From positions 40,001 to 80,000 of the forward strand of contig JACVTC010000041.1 of the NCBI GenBank assembly GCA_016946835.1: 40,000 bases of DNA, read 5' to 3'. Below, piece after piece: positions 22,611 to 34,426 of this stretch; positions within the stretch are counted from its first letter, which is position 1; every line of letters begins with the position of its first letter. The notes beneath the pieces were generated by a model. That model saw only the letters and a program-made list of their open reading frames with translations, did not search any database and had not been told where the DNA came from. A program made the translations under genes and the position numbers. Source of the stretch: Neocallimastix lanati (nom. inval.) (lineage: Eukaryota; Neocallimastigomycota; Neocallimastigomycetes; Neocallimastigales; Neocallimastigaceae).

Positions 22611-23740
22611 GGTACTGACAGATTACAAATCTATAAAAACAATAAATTAATAGCTAATATCTTTGAAAATGACGAACATTTATTTACATTTAAAACATTC
22701 CCATGCAAAATTACATCCAACAACAATAATCATATTCATAACATCAATTACGATTTATGGCATGCCAGACTTGGGCATCTCAACAATAACAAAGATATCA
22801 AATTGTTCGTTTTAGAGCATACTTCAAACCATAATAAAAAAGACTGTCATCAATGTAAAATTAGTAAGTTAAAGAAAAAACTTTTCTATTCCTCTTTTAA
22901 AAAGGCGGAAAAACCAATGGAACTTGTTCATACTGACGTGGTTGGTAAACTTGAGAATTCTTATCTTGGATTTAATTATTATGTTACATTTTTAGATGAC
23001 TATTCTCATAAGGTTTGGGTATTTTTATTAAAAAATAAAAGTGATGTTTATAATACTTTTATTTTCTTTAATAAACACTTTTTAAATACTACACCTTACA
23101 AAATTATTAATTTAAAATCCGATAATGGCACAGAATATATTAATAAAAATTTAATATCTTATCTCCAATCCGAAGGTATTAATTTTATTCACTCAACACC
23201 TGGTAATCCTCAACAAAATGGAAGAGCCGAAAGGTTAAATCAAACCTTAAATAATTGTGCTAAAACTCTTTTAAATTCTGCTAAGCTTCCTTTAAAATTT
23301 TGGGATTTAGCCATTCTTTGTTCTGCTCATGTATATAATTTAAATCCTCATCAATCTATCAACAATAATATTCCTTATGAATTATTCTTTTAAAAAACCA
23401 GCTGATATTACTCACTTGAAAGTTTTTGGTTGTAAGGCATTTTTTTACAATAATCATAAAACTAACAAATTTGAAAATAATTCTAAACCAGGCATTTTTG
23501 TAGGATATGCTAATGATTCTCTTGGCTATCGGATTCTTGACTTAAAAACAAACTCCATTGTAACTGCCAGAGATGTATACTTTATGGAAGAAGTACCTGG
23601 TACCATTAATACTTCTTTCTTCACCAATAAATATATTGATTCTATTATTGATTTTCAAGATTCTTTAATTGAGGGGGAAAATAATTTTTCTTCCGATAAT
23701 GATAATATTCAATTAAAAAATCTTTCAAATCCTCAACAGC

Positions 23741-23783
<43 letters not shown>

Positions 23784-25772
23784 TAACAACAACAATAATA
23801 ATAATAATAATATAATAATAATAATAAATATAACTCTAATTATAATAATAACAATGATGTGAAAAATAATTCTAAAAATTCAAAAATTGAAAATGATGTC
23901 ATGAACAATGTTGATGAAAACTTCGGAAATCTAAATAATTATAATACTCTTATACATGATAATATTGATAATAATACTAATTCAAATATAAGCAAAAAAT
24001 ATACTGAAGTTAATAATAAAGAATTCAACAAAAGGAAAAGATCAACAGATGATAATAATACAAATGATAATGAAAATAATGATAGTGATTCTGATATTGA
24101 ACCACTCAGTCAGAAGAAAATAGAAATATTAAATAAAAATAAAAATAAAGAACATAAAATATTAAATATTTTAACTAAAGACCCAACCAACTTCAATCAA
24201 GCTCTTAGAACAAAAGACGCTGAAAAATGGAAAATCGCAATTAATGACGAATTGAACAATATGTACAATAACAAAGTAATGGAAATAGTGGATAAGATTC
24301 CAACTAATGCAAATATTATTGATACTAAATGGGTATTTACTACAAAAGACAATAATATCAAAAAGGCACGACTTGTAGCTAAAGGTTTTCAACAAATTCC
24401 AGGTCAGGATTTCGTAGAAACTTATTCACCAACAGTACAAGCAGACAGTTTAAGACTAACAGTAGCCGTTGCCGCTAACTTAAATTGGAATTTAAAACAA
24501 CTGGATATTAAAGCAGCTTACCTAAACGCCAAACTTGATCATGAAATATATACTAATATTCCAGAAGGTGATAATAACTATAAAAGGAAAAATAAATATT
24601 GGCTATTAAAAAAGGCCTTATACGGATTAAAACAGGCTGGTCGTATGTGGTTTAATGAAATATCAAAATTCCTAAAGAGTACTGGTTATATTCAATATAA
24701 AACAGATAAATGCTTATTTGGAAAATATAATAAAAATAAAAAACTAATAAGTTTATTGACTTTATATGTTATATTTTAATTACAGGTTATGATAATGAAA
24801 TAAACAAAACTATTGAAAAACTTAAATATAAATATAAAATATCAAAGGAATCATCTGCAAATAAAATTATTAGTATCAACATATACAAAACCAAAAATGG
24901 TTATAAAATAAATAAAACAGACTATATTGATAAAATTATTGATAGATATAATATGAACAAAACCAAATTTATTAAAACCCCTACTAGAAAGATCTCTGAA
25001 AAGGAAAGAGAAGGATCCCCATCCGTAAATGTTCAAGAATTTAAATCTTTATTAGGAGTATTACTCTATATTGCCGTAAAATCAAGACCTGATATATCAT
25101 TTGCTGTAAATCAGGCTTCCAGACATTGTGAAGAACCTACGGAAGTGGACAATAAATCTTTAATGAATATGTTACAATATTTAAATTGTACAAAAAATAA
25201 ATCAATTTATTATAGCGGAAACAGTGAATTTATTGGTTATTCAGATTCAGACTTCGCAAATGATGAGACTACAAGAAAATCAACCAGTGGATATATTTAT
25301 TTATTAGGTGATAGCCCTATATCATGGAAAACTCAATTACAAAAGACTGTTACTTTATCAACTGCAGAAGCAGAATTCGTAAGTTTAACAGAATGTGCTA
25401 AACAAGGCTTATGGTTTAAAAATTTATTTAAAGAGATATTCGATAAAGAAATTAAAATTAAAATAATGGTTGATAATAAAGCATGTATTGCTATTGCTCA
25501 AGATACTAACTCAAAAGGTAGGTGTAAACATATTGATATTAGATATAAATTTATTCAAGAGAAAATATTAGAAAATAAAATTCAATTAGAATATATCAAC
25601 ACAGAAAAGATGCTAGCTGATCCTTTAACGAAAAGTATTTCTGGAATTAATATGAAAATATTTAATGATAAAATATTCAAATATTAAAATAATTAATTAA
25701 AAAGAAAAAAAAAAAAATAAGATAAAATAAAATAAAATAAAATTAAATAGTTAAACTAGTAATGCATAATGC

Positions 25773-25780
25773 AGGGGGAA
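25773..25780 (+). other. Polypurine tract of element D
   Basis: AGGGGGAA directly before TGTTAAG, identical to the tract of element C; plus-strand primer site for reverse transcription. Confidence 0.85.
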
Positions 25781-25976
25781 TGTTAAGGTTCACACTTATT
25801 TTATGTACATTATGACATTACATAGTATATACATACTTATAATTATATAAAAGAAATAATGTAATTTTATATTTGAAATTGAGGTCTTTTATTTTAATAA
25901 AATATAATATAAAATAATAGTTAATTGATTAATATTATTATATATTTATCATTAAGTGTGCTCTAATTTCTTAACA
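25781..25976 (+). repeat. 3' LTR of element D (196 bp)
   Basis: TGTTAAG (25781-25787) to CTTAACA (25970-25976). The first 60 bases and the last 20 match the minus-strand LTR at 1150-1268, showing that relic A and element D share an LTR family. Confidence 0.9.
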
Positions 25977-26171
25977 GTATATATATTATTTTTAATAAGA
26001 TATATAAAAGATTATTTAATATGAATTACATATTATCATAAAATTAATAAATTAATTAATTATTATTATTATTATTTACATAAGAATTAAAATAGTTTTT
26101 TTTTTTTAAAGTATGATATACATATATTTATATATTAATAACCATAAAAAACTATATATATATATTAAAAA

Positions 26172-26591
26172 ATGTCAAATGAAAAAGTTTTTCATAAAAG
26201 TAATATTGCTGTAGATATAAAAGAAGAAGAGGATTTTCATTCAACAAAAATTAATATGGATGAAAAATAAAATCAAGATATAAATCATGGGAAAAGAGGA
26301 GGAGGAGAAGTAGAAGAAGAAGTAGAAGAAGAAGAAGAAGAAGAAGAAAAACTCAGTTTTTAATTTTTTTAATACTTTTTTTTACAATATAATAATGAAT
26401 CCTTATGAATTGTGCTATTTCTTATTTCGATAATGTATTGGTTAAAATCATTAATAATACCAGACCATTATTTAAATGGAATTAATTTAGAAGAGATGAA
26501 AATGTTGAATTTTTTTATGTATACAAAAAATAATAATAGTAAAAAAAAAAATTTTATTAAAAAAATATTTTTATATATAAATAAAAAATAA
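26172..26591 (+). pseudogene. Unidentified acidic protein with a membrane segment, four internal stops
   Basis: One frame runs 140 codons from ATG 26172 (MSNEKVFHKSNIAVDIKEEE) to the stop at 26589-26591. It is interrupted by TAA 26268, TAA 26361, TAA 26370 and TGA 26406. The frame is not shifted anywhere, and reads sensibly on both sides of every stop: a Glu-rich run after the first stop, then a hydrophobic segment (IVLFLISIMYWL, about 26409-26444) followed by a short soluble tail. Each stop is one C-to-T step from Gln or one G-to-A step from Trp. The family is unknown. It may be an exon fragment of a larger gene. The codon-level coherence is the main evidence that this was once coding. Confidence 0.5.
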
Positions 26592-26968
26592 ATTATTAAA
26601 TAGGTAATAGGTGATTAAAAACAATTTTTTTTTTTTTTATAAACAAAATAGATATATAGATATATATATATTTTATTTATATATATATGTATCTAGTTTA
26701 TTGTATAAATATATATAATGGAAAAAATTTTTATTTTATGCTAATTTTTTTTAACAAATTGAAATCACTAAAAATATAACTTTTATTATTATTTTTTTTT
26801 TTAACTTTGAAGTAATTTAGAATGTATAATTAATTGATTAGTAGAAGTATAAAAACTCTTTTTTTTTTTTTTTTTTTTTTTTTATAAAAAAATTATTATT
26901 TATAATGCAAATGATTTATTAGATAATATTATATTTCTTTACTATTATTATTATTATTATTATTAACT
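26592..26968. other. AT-rich spacer
   Basis: Roughly 380 bases of TA-rich DNA with T runs near 26860, ending in a TTA run beside the stop codon of the following minus-strand gene. No feature is seen. Confidence 0.4.
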
Positions 26969-27384
26969 TTAGGCTGAACTTGATAAAGTTTGATATAAGA
27001 TAGTTTTTGTATTAAGATAAGAAGTTAGACAATCATAATCAATGTATGGTTCGTTGGTAATAAGAGAGTAACTAGTCTCTAGTTCTTCTTTTTTTAATAC
27101 TCTATTAAGTATATCCGATATTATAGTTTCCTAAAAAAATAAAATAAAATAAAATAAAATAAAATAAAATAAAATAAAATAAAATAAAATAAAATAAAAT
27201 AAAATAAAATAAAATAAAATAAAATAAAATAAAATAAAATAAAATAAAATAAAATAAAATAAAATAAAATAAAATAAAATAAAATAAAATAAATTTTAAA
27301 TTTTAGATTTTAGATTTTAGATTTTAAATTTTAGATTTTAGATTTTAAAATATAAAAATCATATTTTTTATATTTTATGTTAAA

Positions 27385-27470
<86 letters not shown>

Positions 27471-28516
27471 TAATTCATTTTCTGTTAATTTATTATAAAT
27501 ATAATTATAATTATTAAAATAATTTTTTATAATAATATTATGTTATATAATATTATATTATATATAAATTTTTATTAATATCAATTACCTTCAATGAATA
27601 TTCCCTTTCAAACATTTCTGTAAAAGAGGTTACTGTTTCAAAAATATCTGATAGTAATCTTAATTCTTCTTTATTCTTAATATAGATTCAAATATAAATT
27701 AATTTTATTTTTTTAAAAATTATCAATTATTATTATTATATTTTAAATGTATATATATGGTAAATATATTAAAAAACAAAATAAATACCTGATAATCCAC
27801 TTTATTAATTTTTGTTAAAATATCAGATTTTATAGAATATATTTTCAATAATATTTCATGAACTTATAATTAAAGATTTTATAAAGAAAAAAAAGTATAT
27901 TTAAAAAAACAAAAAAGAAAAAGAAAGGGATGGAATTGTTAATAATATATATATATATATATATTTTTTTTTTTTTAAAAAAAAAAAAAAAAAGGGAATT
28001 GCTTATAATATGTATATTATTATTTGTATTAATTACAATGAGATAGAAATTCTTCTGATGATTGATTTTTATTACGAGTTACTATTAAAATGGAATAATT
28101 AGTAATAATGATGATAATAAATAATTTCTTTTTTTCCTTTTTTTTTATGAAAAAAATAAAAAATTATAATAATAATATATATATATAAATACCATTATTT
28201 TTTGTTATTTCTTGATACAATTTTGTATTATTTGAAATCCATTCATTTAATCTGTATATTTATTATTTAAATGGTATTAAAATTTTATATACATAATAAT
28301 AATTGTTCTATGGATTTTAACTTATAATATAAATATATGTATGTATTTTTTTAAAAACATATAAACAAAAATTATTATTATCTTTTCAAAAGTTTATATT
28401 TACAATTGTGATAGTTTTAATAATTCATTTAATATACTTTTAATGTTTTCTCTATTTTCATATTTAATTTTACTGACATCAATTTCAGTATTTACTTGGT
28501 TACCACTACCTTCCAT
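26969..28516 (-). CDS. Six-exon small helical protein resembling CINP
   Basis: Minus-strand exons: 28516-28404, 28251-28193, 28081-28037, 27862-27789, 27675-27589, 27130-26969. They total 540 nt, in frame through all five junctions, 179 residues, starting MEGSGNQVNTEIDVSKIKYE and ending LYQTLSSSA. Donors are GTAAAT, GTATTT, GTAATT, GTATTT and GTAATT. The protein is predicted to be mostly helical. Its C-terminal half (FTEMFEREYSLKETIISDI, then YSLITNEPYID) resembles from memory the conserved end of CDK2-associated cullin-domain/CINP proteins (an aligned pattern of E-L-L-K-T followed by W-x-x-x-P-Y-V). CINP is linked to CDK2/ATR signalling and to a AAA-ATPase complex in ribosome maturation. The gene model is solid; the CINP assignment is tentative. 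Confidence 0.75.
27136..27291. repeat. AAAAT pentanucleotide array
   Basis: About 31 near-perfect AAAAT copies inside the last intron of the CINP-like gene, followed by an ATTTTAG-type heptamer repeat to about 27350. The array is a few bases from the exon-6 acceptor. Confidence 0.95.
27386..27470. repeat. ATT trinucleotide array
   Basis: About 28 perfect ATT units in the same intron (intron 5) of the CINP-like gene; on the sense strand this is an AAT array. Confidence 0.95.
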
Positions 28517-28664
28517 TTATTATATAAAAAAAAAAAATTAATATAAATTATTTTTGACTAGTGAAAAATAAAAAAAAATTTTTTTTATAAATTTTTATAT
28601 TATTAAATTTAAATATATATGTATTAAATGTATTGTATTTTGTAGATGATACATATAATGTATA

Positions 28665-28719
<55 letters not shown>

Positions 28720-28921
28720 CAAAATAAAATGAATATAAATAAAATATTTATATATATATGTATATATATATATTTTTTTTAGCAAGAAAATATTTTCAAA
28801 AATTCATTATAATACTTTTATTTTATTTATTTTATTACAAGTATGTTTTTTTTTTTTTCTTTTAACTTTTTATTTTTTTATTTAATTTTTAACAAATAAT
28901 ATTAATATTGTTTGTTAGTTT
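28517..28921. other. AT-rich upstream region of the CINP-like gene
   Basis: About 400 bases with an ATA/AAT array (28664-28716) and TA runs. The gene's promoter should be here. Nothing else is visible. Confidence 0.45.
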
Positions 28922-29382
28922 TTTAGACTGGGAAATAGTTAGTAAAGAGGGAAATGGGACTTCTATGCTCTTCCCTTTTACATATTATAGTGGATAATTA
29001 TAATAATTATCTAATCTGTATTGCCTTACCGTTTCGGTGTTGACAAGATCCAATCTCCTGGCAATGCAAATATAGCAAGATTTTATACGAAAAGGCATTT
29101 CAAGTGGGCGTCTTTTTGCCAATGATTTCCTTGTACCATCTTTGGAAATGGTTAATGATACAATCCTAGATCAAGTGGAACCAAATTGTTAATTGTACTT
29201 GACTTATATATAAACCTTATTCTAGTTAAGCTCAGAATATTCCATTAAATATGAGGAAACTCCTTAAAAAGGCCTACGATAATGTTATGACCTTAGTCTG
29301 GCTGTACCTATATACTCATTTATAGTTGCATCTGGAACTACTCATTGTTAAATGTCGTAACCCTAAATTTCAAGTAAAAATA
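28922..29382. other. GC-richer island 1, unidentified
   Basis: About 460 bases with all four bases well represented, unlike the spacer on either side. No frame is open throughout. Protein-like stretches appear in several frames: plus strand DWEIVSKEGNGTSMLFPFTY at the left end and LRKLLKKAYDNV-like text later; minus strand a run of nearly 60 codons containing RRLDLVNTETVRQ. A possible splice donor (CAAGTAAAA) ends the island. This may be a decayed, laterally acquired or multi-exon gene, or a structured non-coding RNA. I could not match it to rRNA, snRNA, SRP or RNase P signatures. Confidence 0.4.
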
Positions 29383-29680
29383 TTATTTGTTAAATTTAAT
29401 CTTTCAATTAATAATATCTTTAATTTATATATACATTTTAACCAATAAGTAATATCAAATTTAATTATATTTAAGTATTTATTATTTATTATTTTTTATT
29501 ATTTTTATTTTATTTTATACGTCTTTCTTTTTTATTTAACTGAATTTTGAATAATATAATTTTTTATTTTTTTTATTTTTCTGTATATATATATATATAT
29601 ATTTTTTTTTTCATTATTCTATATAATTTTTGAGGAATTTTTTTTTTTTATTATTTTTATTTCATATTTTTTATTATTAC

Positions 29681-30036
29681 AATATGCCACCACAGTGGTA
29701 TCCTAAAAGCTTTCTTTCAGCTGCTTATTCACCCAACCTAAATACTACACTATGACTTAATCATAGGGCCTTGGTGATGTTTCCGGTTAATTATATAGGA
29801 ATTAGGCAGGAACAAATTCCAACATGTCAATGATTACACCCACTGGGAGGAGTGAATGGTTCCTGTTCTGATGCTCGTGGTCAATGGAGATATACTTAGG
29901 AATGTATAGGGAATTCAGCTCAGGACAGACGTGTAACGACGTGTTGTGAATGGCGACACTGAACTGGTATATCAATTATTATCTAATCTACAGTAATTAC
30001 TGTTGGGGCACTAATGGGAGATGGGTATGTCTATAA
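29681..30036. other. GC-richer island 2, unidentified
   Basis: About 355 bases, again much less AT-rich than its surroundings. One plus frame starts at ATG 29684 with MPPQWYPKSFLSAAYS and reads Cys-containing text (GVNGSCSDARGQWRY, CIGNSAQDRRVTTCCEW) with several in-frame stops. It includes a perfect 14-bp palindrome ACAGTAATTACTGT (29990-30003) and ends near a possible splice donor (GGGTATGT). It could be an exon of a decayed gene together with island 1, or a non-coding RNA. Function unknown. Confidence 0.4.
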
Positions 30037-31786
<1,750 letters not shown>

Positions 31787-33792
31787 ATGAATCAAAATTT
31801 AATAAAGAATGGCTTGACATTTAAAACTCTTGGAGGTGGGAAAAAAAATATAATTAATAATACCATTAATAAAAATATTGCTAATGAACTCGGTGATTGT
31901 ACCTTATCAAGTATAACGGAATATTATAAAAAGAAAAAAATTAGAAATCTTCACAATAGTAATAAATATCATAATAACAACAACAACAATACTAATAATG
32001 TTCTCAATGGTCCTAAGGCTACCTTTTGTACTATGTTAAATGAATATAAAATAATTATTCATTTAAATGGTATAACTAGACGAGATATCAAATTAGATTT
32101 AGTGGGTAATTATTTCATTATTTTATGTGAAAAAACAAAAAATGGTCTTGGTGGAGATGAAACGAATATTAATAATAAATTTTGTTATTATAAAAAATCT
32201 TTTAAACTTCCAAATGATTCTGAACCAGAATCTATGCAGGCTAAACTTTTTGAAGATCGATTAGAAATATCTATCAATAGAATAAATAATTTTCAAAATT
32301 CTCCCACTTCTTTATCTTCCTCAAATGAAAATGAAAACCATTTAAATAAAGATATAGAAAGAGAAGAAAAGATCAATATTAAGAAAAATAATGCCTTATC
32401 TGAAACCAATATTGTTAAATTAGTCCCATCTAGAAAAATAAAAAGTTTTTCATCAGATACAAATCTATTTTATTATAATAATAAAAATAAAATTCTCTCT
32501 ATAAATCCATCTTCTTTCACCAATCCTAAGAAAATTCCTTCAAAATTAAATCAATTGGAGTTTTCTTCCATTATTCCTCAAAATAATATGTTAAGAAAAA
32601 AAACTATTTCAGAATTAAGTTTAAATCCTAAAAGAGAGAGTACTACTAGTTCTTTATTAATCAATTTACTAGTTCATGATACCACTGATTCAGGATGGAC
32701 TTTAGTTACGAGAAGAAGGCAAAATAAAAGAAATAAAAATCTACTGCCTTCATTGGAATCTCAAAATAAAAGTAATAATAATCTAAAACCATGTTCCTTT
32801 TCTTATTTTTCTTCCCCGAGAAATAGTACTGATAATTTAATGAAACCTCTTAAACCTAAGTTACATTATAGAGATCCAAATAATCTTTATTCTCCTCTTT
32901 ACATTAGTAGTGATAGCTCTATGGCTTTCTCAGATTCTCGTAGTAGTGTAAATTCTTCGAGAAATCTTTCCCATAGTTTTATACTTTTAAGAAAAAGTAA
33001 TAGTAGTACTTTTTCATCTTCCTCTAATAATAAATTTTTGAAAGAGAGAAGTAGTAGTGGTAGTAAAATTTGTTCTTCTTCTAATAAAAAATTAAATAGT
33101 AGTGAGAGTCAACTTTCTTTATCAAAATCAAAAAAATCTATCAATGAAAGGAATAAGTTTTCTTCAAAGGAAGATGAAAAAATGAATAAAGGTAAATTAT
33201 CTTCATCAAAGGAAAGTCAAAATATAAATAATCATCTTTCTTCGAAAGAAGCTTCAAAGAAAACTAATGTTATTTCTTCAAAAGGAGCTTCAAAGAAAAT
33301 TAATGATGATATTTCTTCTAAAGAAAATATAAAGAAAAAAATTAGAAACCAAGATTCAAAAGAGAATTTAAAAACATCTAAAAATCAAGATTCGAAAGAT
33401 AATTTAAGAGCAATTAAAAATCAAGGTTCAACAGATAATTTGAGAATAAATAAAAATCTAAGCTCAAAAGAAAACGTAAAACCATTTGATAAACAAGAGT
33501 CTATAAGAAGTTTACATCAATTTATACTTGATAATATCAATAAAAGCATATTGAGTCATTCAGTAAGTAGAAATAATTCAAATAAAGATTTAACTAAAAG
33601 TCCATTAATTAAACAAAAGACAACTCTTTCAAATTCTAATATGTCTTCTCATTCAAATAAACTTAATTCAAATGTAAACTCTAATGGTTTCCCAACGAAA
33701 AAAGAATCAAAACCATTATTAACTAGTCAAAAATCAAGAATAAGTAAAAGTAATACATCAACATCTAATAATAATGCTAATAATAATAATGC

Positions 33793-33836
<44 letters not shown>

Positions 33837-34426
33837 GTATTAATCGAATGGGAACAAATAGTAATTCAAATACTAATAAACCATTACTTTATCATTTTCA
33901 TTCTTCTAAAAGAATTGATACAAATACAAAACCATTATTAAATCATTCCTACTCTTTTAATAAAATTGATACTAGACCATTAGTTGATTCTTCCTCAAAT
34001 AATTATGAATCATTGAGACAAAAGATTATAAAGAATCTTAATGAACGTCCAGAATTAAGTCTTTCAAATAAAAAGACACCTAAAGATAAATCTATATCAC
34101 GTTATATTGAATCAAAAGGTCAAAATGGTTCTAAGTCATCTTCCATTCAAAATGAAAATAAATCATTATTATCAGTCCGAACTCCATCTCCATTATCATC
34201 AGCTTATAATGAAGCCCGTAAAAATTCATTAATACCAACACCATCAAAATGCACTTCATCAAAAAAAGATTCTGCTTTAAAAATTATTACAAAACCAAAT
34301 AATAATAGTTTTTCAATAAAGAAATCAAGAATACCCATAACACCTACAAGTAAATCTGCATTAAATAGAATTGATAGTCTTATTAAAAATTCATTATTCT
34401 CTCAGAATATAATATCGACATATTAG
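31787..34426 (+). CDS. Alpha-crystallin/HSP20-like domain protein with long disordered tail
   Basis: 879 residues, one exon, ATG 31787, stop TAG 34424. Residues about 79-166 match the alpha-crystallin/CS-type fold: NEYKIIIHLNGITRRDIKLD, then YFIILCEKTK, then YYKKSFKLPND and AKLFEDRLEISINR. This is the pattern of HSP20 strands with hydrophobic beta edges and a G/L-V-type final strand. Small heat-shock proteins normally have 150-250 residues; here about 700 residues of Ser/Asn/Lys-rich low-complexity sequence follow. A GWTLVTRRR motif (Trp304) is embedded in it. Residues about 459-569 hold roughly nine degenerate repeats of 12-14 residues (SSKE-x-x-K-K type). An Asn run lies near residues 660-683. 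Possible role: chaperone or scaffold binding partners through the domain; not shown. It may be a p23-like CS domain instead. Confidence 0.75.

Larger units (their letters stand above)
21445..25687 (+). pseudogene. Gag-pol of element D: split by insertion, two frameshifts and loss of the RT catalytic Asp pair
   Basis: Domain order: basic gag tail; protease WIIDSGTGISLTND (21639-21680); interruption 21908-22610; RLQIYKNNK; pre-integrase WHARLGH and CHQCKISK; integrase VHTDVVG, SDNGTEY, NGRAERLN; an Asn repeat linker; RT DTKWVFTTKDN, LDIKAAYLNA; RNase H SDSDFANDETTRKSTSGY, STAEAEFVSLTECAKQGLW; stop at 25685-25687. Lesions: one extra T in TTCTTTT (23388-23391) ends the integrase frame; slippage in the AAT array (about 23810) shifts the linker; at 24770/24771 the YVDDILITG region has lost about four bases, removing both catalytic Asp of YVDD and ending the frame at 24777. 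Family role as for C. The RT defect makes it catalytically dead whatever the other breaks. Confidence 0.92.
21445..25976 (+). mobile_element. Ty1/copia element D, 5'-truncated, with 3' LTR and nested insertion
   Basis: It starts about 125 bp after the LTR of C, in the same orientation, with the gag C-terminus downstream of where the zinc knuckle should be. Protease, integrase, RT and RNase H follow, then AGGGGGAA and a 196-bp LTR. No 5' LTR or gag core. The protease/integrase linker is split by a 703-bp solo-LTR-like insertion. It belongs to the same broad family as C but is clearly divergent from it, and its LTR matches relic A. Confidence 0.88.

Noticed and set aside
21904-22611. Ordinary spliceosomal intron in element D
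   Set aside because: The stretch can be read as GT...AG, but retroelement pol genes normally lack introns, element C has none here, and TG...CA ends with a 5-bp duplication and a TATA box are better explained by an LTR insertion. Splicing potential is kept as a finding.
11835-26591. Stop-codon reassignment (TAA/TAG as Gln)
   Set aside because: Several broken genes have TAA or TAG where Gln would fit, which at first suggests a variant code. But the long intact genes (CDC50-like, DMT transporter, HSP20-like, kinase, papain-like) have no internal TAA/TAG and end with these codons, and the SHQ1 copy and retroelements also carry frameshifts. Ordinary decay explains it.
27136-27470. CRISPR-like array or telomeric repeat
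   Set aside because: The units are pure 3-bp and 5-bp microsatellites with no spacers and no telomere motif.
28922-30036. Ribosomal RNA, mitochondrial DNA insert or spliceosomal RNA
   Set aside because: None of the conserved blocks I know from 5S, 18S or 28S rRNA, U1-U6, SRP or RNase P RNA could be found on either strand, so the islands stay unassigned.
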